Assembly (NCBI GenBank): GCA_035578905.1
Contig: JAQJVL010000302.1
Coordinates: 146,472 to 210,471 of the forward strand
Length of the DNA stretch: 64,000 bases
Source: Stictocephala bisonia
Lineage: Eukaryota > Arthropoda > Insecta > Hemiptera > Membracidae
Direction: 5' to 3'
A model generated the notes under the pieces. It had not been told where the DNA came from. It saw only the letters and a program-made list of their open reading frames with translations, and made no database searches. Position 1 is the stretch's first letter, and each line of letters opens with the position of its first letter. The translations under genes and the position numbers were made by a program. Shown here piece after piece: positions 52,881 to 63,853 of the stretch.

Positions 52881-53778
52881 TATAATAATTTATAAATATA
52901 AATGGAAACTGAATATTGTAATTTGATTAATGAATATTTTGCAAACAAAGTTTTTGATAAATTGTTCGCTATCACAATCAAAACTTCTTTAACATCTGAA
53001 CTCATGATTTTACGTTTAAATTTAAACACCGTATGGAGTGTAATTAATGAAAATAGGCCTCATAAAAAACATTTACATATTATCCCTCAGATTCTTAGAG
53101 GTTCCAAATGTGTTGAATTAAAGGATCCAAAAGTTATATCAAATATGTTTAATGATTTTTTTGTAAACATACATAATGACATGCATTTGTGCAAAAATAT
53201 TATTCCCCAAATCCAATTGAATTTGAGTTCTTCCACATTTTTCCTAAAACCTACAACTGCATCCGAAGTGTCAGAGATTATCAGTTTTTTTAAAAACAAA
53301 AACATCATCAGGCTATAACCATATATCTTCAAAGTTTCTTAAGTCGTGTTCTGAATATTTTATCAATCCCCTGGTACACCTGATTAACCAATCCTTTGCA
53401 AATGGAATCTTTCCAGATCTCTTAAAACTATCTATTGTAAAACCCATGTATAAGAGTGGAAATCTATATGATCTTGATAATTTCAGGCCAATTTCAATTT
53501 CATCATCGTTCAAAAGGTGTTTGAAGGAGTTGTATTGAGAAGGTTGTGGTCTTTTATAGATCAAAACAACATTATTTCTAACAAACAATTTGGGTTCGTA
53601 AAAGGCAGATCTACGGTTGGTGCAATGTTTGCACTTTTGCATAGGGTGGTTGAGGTTTTTGATGGAAGGAGATTTGCTACTGGTATTTTTTTCGACCTCC
53701 GTAAGGCATTTGATCTAGTTTCATATAAGCTTCTTTTGGAAAAACTAGAAGTTATGGGTGTGCGGTGTAAAACTTAAC
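52881..53778 (+). pseudogene. LINE reverse transcriptase, N-terminal half
   Basis: 52902-53318: linker with MFNDFFVNI and TASEVSEIISFFKNKN. Next, in other frames, LVHLINQSFANGIFPDLLKLSIVKPMYKSG (53375-53460, in pieces), LDNFRPISIS, then 53517-53776: FEGVVLRRLWSFI, NKQFGFVKGRSTVGA and FFDLRKAFDLVSYKLLLEKL with the first catalytic Asp. Stops at 53318 and a frameshift near 53515. It is interrupted at 53778 by unrelated AT-rich sequence and resumes at 54677. Confidence 0.87.
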
Positions 53779-54676
53779 CCATCAAGTAAAACTTTTACTT
53801 CCTCCAAAACTCAAAGTGTTTAATAAATGTTAAATCACAAATGATTATTCTATAAGTAATGAGGAATAATTTAACCTTAATGACTCGCTTAGCTAGTGTA
53901 GAAAACCAGGACCTGGAATAACTATTGACACTGGTGAAAGTACACCACAAATTTATTTTTACAGTATATCATCTTGACAATCCCTTCCAAAATATTACAA
54001 TTATCTTTTTTTTTTACAAAATCTTATCCTATTTTACGCTATACACCTCCTTTAATATACCCTTCTCATCCAATAATAGACAATATAAATTATTCGTTTT
54101 ATAAATCTTCAATCAAATTACTATTAACATTGGCTTCAATATACAGTCCGGTAAATCAATAATTCAAGAAATATTATTTACAACAAGAGACAGCAAACTC
54201 CTATACTATTAAATCACAATCATCCAATTAATGATACAAACGTCACATTAAGAATCAAACTAAACAAGTATTACATATGCAACACGTCTATACTAACAAG
54301 TGAAAATTGTAAATTCAATAACAAGTTATACTCAAGAATAATCAATCAATTATTTCCAATCAAAATTAACAATCAAACAATAATATATCAACCTTACTAA
54401 CTATGACGACTTAATCAATTTACCGTATAATTTAAATTATATTATTTTACAAATATCTTTCAAGAGATAAGCTAAATATATTCAAATGGCCCTAGTTGCT
54501 ATACTTTATTCTACCCAAGAATTATCCAATATTTATGGTTTATATATTCAACGCAATATTTATTTATTTACTATATATCTATATCAACTAAAAACAACCA
54601 CTTATACGGACAATGATCAATTACATGGATTTACATATTTATATATTTACAATTTAAATGGTTTTCCTTCTCTTTT
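53779..54676. mobile_element. 0.9-kb AT-rich insert in a LINE
   Basis: The RT reading stops after GVRCKT at 53776 and resumes with SDRRQVVELKV at about 54678, so these 898 bases are foreign to the RT. The insert begins TTAACCCATCAAG and ends CTCTTTTAG. I find no inverted ends or target duplication, and about 8 RT codons appear lost at the junction. Contains AT-rich frames only. Confidence 0.6.
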
Positions 54677-55802
54677 AGTGATCGGCGTCAAGTTGTTGAA
54701 TTAAAAGTGGCGCATGTGGATACTTTGAGGCCATGTTATTCTGATGTTAAAACTATATCTAAGGGTGTGCCGCAGGGTTCCATGCTTGGGCCGGTGTTAT
54801 TCATTTTAATTTATAAATGATCTTCAGAAATGTGTTACTGATGGCCAACTATGCCTTTTGCTGACGACATGTCAATTGTAATGGAAAGGCAAGTCAACAG
54901 TCCTCAGAGATAAGCTCATTTCTTCATTCTAATAAGGTCTTCCAGTCGTTTTGGGAGAATGGTTTAGTTGTCAACAATCACAAACAAAGTTTATTGATTT
55001 TAATATGACATCAAACAATATTGATGGTTTTAGCATTTAAATAAATGACACAGAGGTCTGTTCTGATTACGATGTGGATTTTTTAAGGATAATTATCAAT
55101 AGAAATTTAAATTTTCATTATCATATTGACAAAGTTGCAAAAAAGATTTGTTCTGGTATTTTTTTACTTCGCACACTTTCGTCCTTTACAGATGCAGAAG
55201 TTCTTCTGACAGCCTACTATGCCACAGTTGTTCCTTTTTGTAATATGCAGTCTCTGTATGGGGTTCGGAGAGTTCTCATGTACGTAATATATTTGTCTTA
55301 CCAAAAAGGCCGTAAGAGTTATTGCACGTCTTCAAAAAGTACAGTCATGTAAAATTGCTTTTAGAACTCTAAAAATACTGACATTTCCTGAAATTTACAT
55401 TTTGCAAACAATAATGTTTTTGAAACAAAATCAGCAAATGTTTCAATCTCTTATTCCTCAATCTAATTACAATCTGTGAGATAAGCAGAAATTAAATATT
55501 CCGAAACATAAAATGTCTTTTTTTTTAAAAAACATACATAATATAATGCTGTGATTTTATATAATGCCCTAAATAATGACCTTAAGGCTGTGGGAGACGT
55601 TAAGTTTAAACGTAATCTCAAATCCTTTTTAATTGAAGAATGTTTTTATTCAGTTAATGACTTTTTAAATAACCAGTAATTAGCCTGCACTGTAATTGTT
55701 ATTACTGTATATATTAGTTTTGTATAATGCTCAATATTGACGCAAGCCAATGCATGTATATTGTTTTTATGGCAATAAAGTTATTTTTGATTTGATTTGA
55801 TT
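54677..55802 (+). pseudogene. LINE reverse transcriptase, C-terminal half and 3' tail
   Basis: SKGVPQGSMLGPVLFIL near 54758-54810, FADDMSIVMERQ near 54858-54890, then a thumb region with HYHIDKVAKKICSGIFLLRTL (55110-55170), and C-terminal LNNDLKAVGDVKFKRNLKSFL near 55570-55630 in another frame. The 3' UTR ends with AATAAAG near 55776 and a TGATTTGATTTGATT tail at 55785-55802, typical of a LINE 3' end. Several frameshifts, dead. Confidence 0.87.
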
Positions 55803-55859
55803 AACAAGCATTAGAAAAATTACTACCACACAACATGCAATAATTATTTTGCAATGTAA

Positions 55860-56700
55860 TTAGAATATCAAAATTACTTGTTTTAAAATATGATAAGTCA
55901 AATGATGGCAGTAAATTCTTCATGAAGCTTAACGAGATTGCTTCTCGTAGAGAAAAATTTCTACAGAAAATACATTTACTGAGAAAAAATTATGCACACC
56001 CTATTATATATTTAGATGAGACCTGGATATCCCAAAACCATACAAAAATTACATTCGGTAGGACTCCAAAATCAATGGAGGTTGAAGCACACCAACAGGA
56101 AAAGGCAGTCGGCTATTGATCTCACTTGTAGGATCTGCTGTAGGAGGCTTCTTTTCGAGAGCAAAGCTTTTATTTCATAAAGGCAAAAAATTCCAGCATT
56201 GTAATTACCACACTGAGACGAATGAAATTTTGTTTAAGCAATGGTTTGTTGATAAACTACTGTGTAATCTTGGAGAGGGAAGTGTCATTGTCATGGACAA
56301 TACAAGTTATCATTCCATCCTCAAAGCCGAGGTTCCAAAATTAAACTTGAAACCCCCGATATTTTTCAGTGGTTATCATGAAATAATATACCAAATAATC
56401 CAACTTTTACTAAACCTGCACTTATATCTATTAATAAAATAAAGTCATCAAAGAAATCTTATCATCTTGATTATGTTGCGAATTACGTGAGTTACGAAGT
56501 GGCTCGCTTCCCCCCTTACCATTGTCACTATACCCCAATAGAGTTGAAATGGGCTCAAGTTAATTTTAAAAAACAATACCTTTAAACTGGCTGTTGTGAA
56601 GAAACTCGCTGAAGAAGCCTCAAATAATGTATACTTGATGACTGAGCCAAATGAGTACGGTAAAACACTCAGAAGAACTCCAAGATGCTGACTTTCAACA
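55860..56700 (+). pseudogene. Tc1/mariner-superfamily transposase, C-terminal two thirds
   Basis: DDE transposase. PIIYLDETWIS (first Asp, near 56006-56040), GEGSVIVMDNTSYHS (second Asp, near 56275-56320), and in another frame YHCHYTPIELKWAQVNFKK (third acidic residue, Glu, near 56520-56570). HYTPIELKW is the usual C-terminal motif. A TGA and frameshift near 56118 and further breaks near 56400-56450 split it. The N-terminal helix-turn-helix region is absent. After this, KKLAEEASNN near 56600 is the tail. The D-to-E spacing is longer than DD34, but indels prevent counting. Confidence 0.85.
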
Positions 56701-58357
56701 GCAGTGTTCCAGGGATGTCATTATCGAACTTATCGTGATAAACCTAAATGTCAGCAGTGGTGACAACTTTGAAAATGTAATGTGTGAAGATGAATTATAC
56801 TGCCTATAGTATATTTATGTAGAGCTTTTAACATAGCTTAAATTAACGTTTCCTTCAATATGTGATTGTATTTAGTTTATAATAGATAAAAGTAAGTTCA
56901 ACAATGTTAATTGCAGTCTGTGTCTGTTTAGGCCACTTAAAAATATATCAGAAATGATCGTAGTTTCCGTCAGATTTGTGGACTGTCTAAGTTTGTAATT
57001 CTGGCAAGGGGAATTTGTTTTCGGTACTTAACCATGACTATAGTCAAACATTATCTATAGTACTATGTGTTTTAAACATCAGGCTGAAATACATTTCAAA
57101 ATCATTCCGCTGTGCTAATCAGCAGCGATAACGAAGTATAAGAACTGTTGTATGTAATGCGTTCACTGCATAGTTACAGATAAAAACATCTAATACACTT
57201 CTGTTAAACATTATTTCATAGTACTTTATGCAAAATAGAAAATAATTAAATTGATATGATGCTGAACAACTAATTTACAGTGCACATACTAGCATCAAAG
57301 AGTTGTCTTGTAAACAAAATGCCAATAAAATTGACATTATTGTCAAATGTATTGATATTATTTAGAGATATTTATTTATGCATGCCTGACATTAACCTAA
57401 ATATATCTCGAAACTAACTCTGTACTTCACGGTCCACTCAGTACTTGCATATCTGGCCGCGCAGAAAGTATTGATGTATGTGCTTACATTCTAAATCTTA
57501 GTTTATGATCAAGCTATCATTAATTTTCATTTTTCAGTTAGCTTTTCAAAAATGTCTTCTAAAGAAATTTAGTTGTCATATCAGGACACCTAATAAAAAT
57601 TGTATTTATTCACATACTGTCCTGATGTTAATTTTCGGTATTATTGCTAATTACTGCTGCTGAACATGGTCAGTCACACTGTTAGTTAATTTTTAGTTGT
57701 TGTAATCGTTAAAATATATAACATAACTACAGAATGTACTATTTATGAGTATAAATAATACATTCTGTACCAGCTCTGTACATGAGTACCAGCTCATGTA
57801 ATTTTGTTTTAAACAAGTTATTATAGATGCAATGTAATGGTTAAACAAGATTAGACAAACAACATTCGTATTAAGGAATTATTTGTTTTTTATTGCATGC
57901 ATGATTGCATATATAGCATATTAAATAACTCATGTTTATCCTGACTCTGGGTTATTTTATATTCCGTAATGAATTTCCAGACTTGTAGAATATTTCTAGT
58001 TCCTAACAGCCCCCAGGGTTAAAGACGCTCCCTTCAATAAAAGTTTAGAAAATTTATGACGCTACCCATTGTCAATATTCTTTTGTCGCTATACAGAGAA
58101 AGTGAGGGTGACAGTGGGATATGGGCTGACTCATTTGGTAGGACATAGAACATTAAGTAAAGATTAAAAAGATTGCAATTTGTAGACAGCCAGGAGTTAA
58201 CACTATCCTTTGAAGCTTGAAGTCTTCTTTCTAAACATTTTATAAATTAGAGAAATTTCTAAGTCATGTCCACCCTAACACTTCATTTATGCCTTTGATA
58301 ATGTTTGATATTAACTAAATATAATGAACATTTTCATACTATATGTCAAAAAAATAA
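56701..58357. other. AT-rich stretch without a gene
   Basis: A segment near 57303-57365 (TTGTAAACAAAATGCCAAT) resembles 58726-58775, so both may derive from one repeat. No gene or RNA structure recognised. Confidence 0.45.
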
Positions 58358-58359
58358 TA

Positions 58360-58857
58360 GTAAACCGCACCAAGATAGTCTGATAATAGTTGTTTCACGT
58401 GAAGCCCCCTCCTCACTTCTCGCCCAGCTATGTTGTCAATTATAACTTCATTGAAAATATTAATGATTTGTCTAAACATCTGTTGCAGTAAACAAACACT
58501 ACCATTTGTTATTATAAACAAATGTACATGTTTTAGTTATGTATATTTAGTGATATAATTACAAATAAAAACGGCTATTTCACTTGATAAACAATATTTA
58601 ATTTTCCAATATTTAATAGCATTATATATTTAAATTAATATAATGCTGTAAAAAATTCTAGAATTAACACAAACCGTAGTTAATTTTACCACTTACTTTT
58701 AGATAACTCTAAATCAATCATATTTGTTTTGTAAACAAAAGACCAATTAAATTGACAGTATTTAACATATGAATACTTCTCATAGATAAAACGTGTGGTT
58801 GGGTGGTTCTCAGCAACTAAGCCTATAATGTCATCAGACTATTTTGGTGCGGTTTAC
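58360..58857. mobile_element. 498-bp mariner-type MITE
   Basis: Left end GTAAACCGCACCAAGATAG (58360) and right end, reverse-complemented, GTAAACCGCACCAAAATAG (from 58857) are near-identical inverted repeats of about 28 bp. Both sides are flanked by TA (58358-58359, 58858-58859), the Tc1/mariner target. The interior is non-coding. It could be mobilised by relatives of the transposase at 55860, but their ends are not known. Confidence 0.85.
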
Positions 58858-60184
58858 TATAGTTTAGTTTTTTAAGTAACTTTCTAGTATGTTATAGGAG
58901 TACAGTGTCTTGCTGATTTTCAACTTAAATATGTTCTTTCAAACCCAATCTACAATCTCTACCTTATATTTTGTTAATCCAAAAATACAATAGATCTTTT
59001 ATTAATGCTAACTGTAACTGCCCAACAGACCAACAATCACCCATAAACCCAAATAGTGTGATTAAATACTACTTATTTTAATTCATCTTATCTCCAATTA
59101 CAATTGTCCAAATTTGCCTCTACAAAATGACCCTTCACCAGGGCCCTGTATACGGTAAAGTTATAGTAAGTATAGTATAGTAAGTTATAGTAAAGTAAGG
59201 CTTAAGAGAAAGCCCTCACTCACTCATCACGAATTCTCCCACTTCTTGTAATCCTACAGAGCCAAAATTCAGTACAAATGTTTGTAATAGGCTAAATAGG
59301 ACAATTAAAGTATTTTCATCTTGATAAAATACTCCTAAGGGGTAGAAATCACTCCTAAAAGATTGCTCCATAAGGATAACATTGTGTTGATTTTATTAAA
59401 TAAAAACTGCTGTTTTGTAAATAAATATTCAAGTTTATTTTTATACGTCTTAACTAATCAGATTTTGATGAAATTTGTATGAAAGTTTGCTTTTGTATCA
59501 TAGAGACCTGCTATGAAAGGATTTCTCAAAATTCCATTCCTAAGGGCCCCTCACATTTCCTTTTTTCCATAAGAATGTCATTGGCATTAGTTTAATTTAT
59601 TTCAAACTGCTGATGCAGAAAAACATAAACATGAAAAAAAACTGCAAATTTAGTTTTCATTGTGAAATGTTTAAGGTCATTTTTACTCACTGTGCATCAC
59701 CCTACAGTAAACTTATAGGGTTTTCTAGACTGTAACACTTTGTTATCTTAGAGGATGTCAGCAGTCTGATCTTTTATATTGGTTTAGAGAGAACCAAGGA
59801 GGGAAGGTTAAGCAAGAGTAGCGAACCATCCCGTAGCGAAGCAAGTACTGTCGGCTAGTACTGTATATACAGTGTGGAAGAAAAGTTCCGGAACAGCTTC
59901 GTAATTTCTGAACGACTTCATATAAAGCAGTAAATTTGATTTATTTTTTAATCATTTATAATTTATCATCATTAATAAATTTTAATAAGATTAGGTGTAA
60001 GAGAGGACTGTAGTCCTAGCCTCGCCATTTGTACATATATACCATAATGAAAAAAAAATTTGGTACATCATTACTGCACCTATTTATCTACTTTCTGAAG
60101 TAACTACCACACACAAGCGCACGCACACAATGTTTCTGGCATGTTTTCAGGAAGGTCTGTAGATGGATTGGCCGCAAATTGGAG
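58858..60184. other. AT-rich stretch without a gene
   Basis: Short direct repeats of AGTATAGTAAGTTATAGTAA near 59165-59200. Near 59460-59480 the phrase CAGATTTTGATGAAATTTGTAT recalls conserved insect repeat tails. A CACACAAGCGCACGCACACA tract near 60110. Nothing coding recognised. Confidence 0.45.
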
Positions 60185-60269
60185 ACCTGGGCCATCTAAC
60201 ACCTCGGTCAAATGTCTTGTTGTAGCAGGCTGTTTATAGACCTCGGTTATCTGACATCTGGGCCATATG
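60185..60269 (-). repeat. Cluster of four CAGATxACCGAGGT-type motifs, inverted
   Basis: ACCTGGGCCATCTA (60185), ACCTCGGTCAAATG (60201), ACCTCGGTTATCTG (60240) and CATCTGGGCCATATG (60255) are reverse complements of the motif seen at 41780-41934. They immediately precede the RNase H LINE piece. Spacing is irregular as in the other cluster. Confidence 0.7.
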
Positions 60270-61035
60270 AACTGTTCCCAGGCAAACATAGATTTGGGCC
60301 TTATGGGAAAAACAATGTATCTGAACTCAGACAGCCAAGCGGCACTAAGGTCACTTACGTCTTTCGACTTCACCTTGAGTCTACTGTCAAGGGGTTTTTA
60401 AAACACTGGTGCGTTCCCAATAGGGTAATTCTGTCATGGGTGCCAGGTCACACCGGGGTACTGGGAAACAAGAGGGCAGACCACTGTGCCAAGAGAGGCA
60501 CTGAGGAACATCTTGTTGGCCCAGAGACGGCATGCGGGCTACTTACAACCTTGCCAAGAGAGTTGCCTCTACATGGGTCACTGGCAATCACCAGGAGACC
60601 TGGTAGGCAACGCCAGGAAACAGGCAAGCAATGGAGGTTGGGGCCATCGTACAACACAGTTGAAGCTCTTTTTATTTATTTTTTTTATTTATTCTTTTGC
60701 AAAATCAGAACTCCGAAGGGTTGGTTTTTATAATTGGACACTGGACGTTTCAGGCACACATGGACAAGATGGGGTTTCCAACCCCCATTCTTTGTGTAGG
60801 AAATGTGGTGAGGAGGAAGAGTTAGATGGCACATCCTCTTCCACTGCCCGGCCGTAGCTAGGAATCAGGCTTTCATTTTGGGCGGCATTTTAGAACGTGG
60901 CCAAGGTGTAGCACAGGAAAACCTCATCAAGGCAATCTAAAGGTTCTCTAAAGATCTTGGATTGAATGAGGCTTGAAGTCCTGTAAAGTAGGGCACAAAA
61001 TAAGCCTTGGCTTGGGTGCCATTACCATCCTGGCC
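60270..61035 (+). pseudogene. RNase H-bearing LINE, RNase H end, zinc finger and 3' UTR
   Basis: LNSDSQAALRSLTSFDF near 60320-60375 (RNase H Asp), VILSWVPGHTGVLGNKRAD near 60425-60480 (His and Asp of the last RNase H motif), then a linker and LCRKCGEEEE near 60795, with WHILFHCPAVARNQ in another frame near 60825-60870, a Cys2-His-Cys zinc finger closing the ORF. A stop near 60976 is followed by a 3' UTR. Frameshifts near 60390, 60480 and 60830, plus a T-rich insertion near 60670-60705. Same LINE group as 40735-41515. Confidence 0.85.
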
Positions 61036-61039
61036 CTCC

Positions 61040-61740
61040 CAATCGTTAAAAAAGCCCATAATTTGATATCATTGTAGTTTCAGAATCTTGGATTAAACCT
61101 CATATAAGTGATAAGAGTGTGAGCTTTATGGTTATAATATCCATAAAGACGGTCGTACTTTAAAAGGAGGTGGTGAGACCGCTTTTGTCATATCTCATCT
61201 TCCTGGATCTGTTCTGAATTCTTCTGATAACTCTGGGGTCGGACATCCTGAATACATGATTATCGATATCAGCTGTAATGGGACACATGTTTTAGTTGCT
61301 GTGTGCTCCTGGGTGCCTAACCTGGAGTTTCTAATAGATTTTGAACAGTCATTTCTCAATATTATGGTTCCTTATTATCTTATCATTGTAATGGTGGATT
61401 TAAACTGTAACTAACTTAAACCTGACAACTTCAACAAAACTTATTTGACTAATATTTTCCATTCATGTAATCTAACTATACTTCCTGTGACTGCCATTCA
61501 CCACACTGTTGCATCTGAGACATGACTAGACGTTATAATGGGCTTGGACCTCGATCATGTTCGGCACGCACAGCATCCAGCCTCTAGCCTTTCAAGACAC
61601 AATCTTTATAGATTTTCTATTTCTAAAGCAAGTCCCAAATTAATTATACTCAGAAACTGCAAAGACATTGATTCTGATGCTATACTTCATGATGCTCAGG
61701 CCTTGCCTTGTAGTGAGGTTATTCTAACTCTCCAATAGAC
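61040..61740 (+). pseudogene. APE-type endonuclease of the last LINE, decayed
   Basis: FDIIVVSESWIKPHISDKSV (61068-61115) is the Glu block. Other frames give HPEYMIIDISCNGTHVLVAVC (61250-61305), YLIIVMVDLNCN near 61380-61412 (the expected Gly-Asp changed to Val-Asp), and ASSLSRHNLYRF near 61585 (the SDH position is lost). 5'-truncated at about 61040, where it meets another LINE's end. Between this and the RT frame at 61801 the RT N-terminal region is deleted. Confidence 0.75.
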
Positions 61741-61800
61741 CAAGTAAAAAAATAAACACTACAGTCTGGGATGAAATTATATTTTTCTAGTTCTTTTTGA

Positions 61801-62853
61801 ATGCTTGTTTTTGATAGATACCAATTAGTTTCGATTATGGGGAAAAATAGTTGCAATAGAAAAATTGATTATGGAGTAATTCAAGGCATCACACTTGGGC
61901 CTCTCCTGTTCTTAATTTACATTAATAACTTGGGAAAAGTAAATCTAGATAATGGTCAACTGTTCCTATACGCCGATGACACGGCTTTGTTGTTTGAAGG
62001 AGCCAGCTGGGAGGAGGTTTTCGGCTCTGCTGAGCGTGGCTTGCTTACTGTCAAGCGATGGTTTGATCAGAATCGACTCACTGTAAATTTACAGAAGACA
62101 AAGTGCTTGCCAATCTCTTTGAGGGCTGATCGTGATCCGATAAACATTAATTTGCATCTTCATACATGTGGTGGTGGCCTTAATGGATGTGTGTCTTGTG
62201 AGGTTGTAGAATGTGTGAGTGAGTTTAAGTATCTCGGTATCGTGTTTGATATGCGTTTAAAATGGGTACCGCACATACAACAGCTTAGGAACAAATTAAG
62301 AAAGTTAATATTTATGTTTTCAGTGCTCAGTAAAATCTTAACGCAGGATCTTATTAGAAACGTTTATTGCGCCTATGTACAATCTCTACTTCAATATGGC
62401 ATAATAGCGTGGGGTGGTACATACAAATCGTCTTTAAGTGCTTTGGAAACGACACAGAAAGCAATTATTAAAACAGCTCTCCGCAAAAGTAGGAGATATT
62501 CAACAGATCTTTTGTTTAATGAATTTAAAGTCTTTTCCCTTACACAACTGTATGTTAGAGTAATGGCTACATATATTTTCAAAACCCCAACCGTAGTTAA
62601 TAGACTTGAAATCCACAGCCATTTTACGAGAACGTCAATAAACCTTAGAATCGCGGTACCGAAAATTACAAAATCAATAAACAAAACAAATCCTTCTTAT
62701 ATTGCTAACGTTTTATACCTGAATTTACCCAACCATATCAGAGCTCCAGCTCCATGCTCAATAGGTACATTCAAAAAATGTGTGAACAAATGGCTTGTTG
62801 AGGTAGGAAGGGAAAATATATACAATCTATTAATATCTATGTACACTGAATAA
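61801..62853 (+). CDS. LINE reverse transcriptase, C-terminal 350 codons open
   Basis: Clean frame. GVIQGITLGPLLFLIYINNL at about residues 25-44 (GVPQGS-type motif; Gln-Gly kept), LYADDTALLFEG at about 58-69 (catalytic Asp pair intact), YLGIVFDMRLKWVPHIQQL at about 144-162, YVQSLLQYGIIAWGGTYKSS at about 191-210, and a C-terminal domain ending RENIYNLLISMYTE. The first catalytic Asp and motifs 0-3 are missing through an internal deletion, so it cannot work alone. The fragment at 5607-5975 is a close relative. The open frame suggests recent loss of activity. The annotated ATG is only the first in frame, not the true start. Confidence 0.88.
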   Translation: MLVFDRYQLVSIMGKNSCNRKIDYGVIQGITLGPLLFLIYINNLGKVNLDNGQLFLYADDTALLFEGASWEEVFGSAERGLLTVKRWFDQNRLTVNLQKTKCLPISLRADRDPININLHLHTCGGGLNGCVSCEVVECVSEFKYLGIVFDMRLKWVPHIQQLRNKLRKLIFMFSVLSKILTQDLIRNVYCAYVQSLLQYGIIAWGGTYKSSLSALETTQKAIIKTALRKSRRYSTDLLFNEFKVFSLTQLYVRVMATYIFKTPTVVNRLEIHSHFTRTSINLRIAVPKITKSINKTNPSYIANVLYLNLPNHIRAPAPCSIGTFKKCVNKWLVEVGRENIYNLLISMYTE

Positions 62854-63853
62854 CGTTAAATATCTAGTTGTGTCGCCATATACAGGCTTTTTTCTGGGTT
62901 TATAAATTTCAAACTTTAACTTATGTTGGTGCTTGAAAGGTGGGGGGGGGGGGAATGTTGTCTGTTTTGTGTGTATGTTGGTGTGCGTGTGCATGAGTGC
63001 GTGCGTTTATTTATTAATTTATTTTTTGTTATTTATTTTTTTTTTTATTTTTTTTTTTTTTTTTTTTTTTAGTGTGGGGTGAGGTATGTGTGAGGTGTGA
63101 GTGTATGCGTGTGAGGTTTGATTGTGCGTGTGTGGTTTTTAAGTGCGTTTGTGGTATGATTGTGCGTGAGAGGATGTGTGTGTGTGGGTGCATGTGCTGT
63201 GTATTTTGGTTGGTGTGTGTGATATACAGTCACTGTGCTTGCGCCCATTATTTATGCTAGGTGTGTGCGTATATGAAGGTTATGTCAGATAGTGTATTCA
63301 ATTTGTGTATTCAAACGTGCATGTGTGTGAGGAGGAGTCGGGTGCGTCTCTCTTAGGTATGTGTGATCTTTCATGTAAGTGTCTATGCTGTAGTGTATGA
63401 ATGTGTAATGCTTTGTGTATCAATATTGTGTAATTATGGGCGTGGGCAAGTGTCTGAAATGTGAAATGTGTCCAGGTATTAGGTCAGGTTCTTATGGTAG
63501 TTTTTTTAGCGGATTACAGTACTCTTTAGTATTATTATTAGTTTTTATTTAAATTCTATTTGCTGTGGCTTCTAATGTTACGGAATTTAGTTTATAAAAG
63601 TGTATCATTGTAATTTTGTAATTTAAGTAATAATTGTTATGAAACATAAGTTTATTCATATACGTTTATATTTTTTATTTGTTTACATAATAGTAACATT
63701 TTAATTTTATTTTACGTCTGGCTGGTAGTGGCCCGTTCCCCTCCCACAGGCATGTGCCCATGAGGGGAACTATTTCCACCGTTTATATGATCTGTATTTT
63801 GTAATTGATGTTTTTGGAAATAAAAATGCTTATCTATCTATCTATCTATCTAT
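62854..63853 (+). mobile_element. 3' UTR and (TATC)n tail of the last LINE
   Basis: About 1 kb, with a G-run (62941-62953), GT-rich simple sequence (62955-63300) and a long T-run (63030-63070), ending GGAAATAAAAATGCT near 63816-63830 and then TATC repeats at 63831-63853. The tetranucleotide tail marks the 3' end of the element. A 62-codon frame in the GT-rich part is an artefact of low complexity. Confidence 0.75.

Noticed and set aside
63072..63260. Cys/Val-rich 62-codon frame
   Set aside because: GT-rich simple sequence in a LINE 3' UTR.
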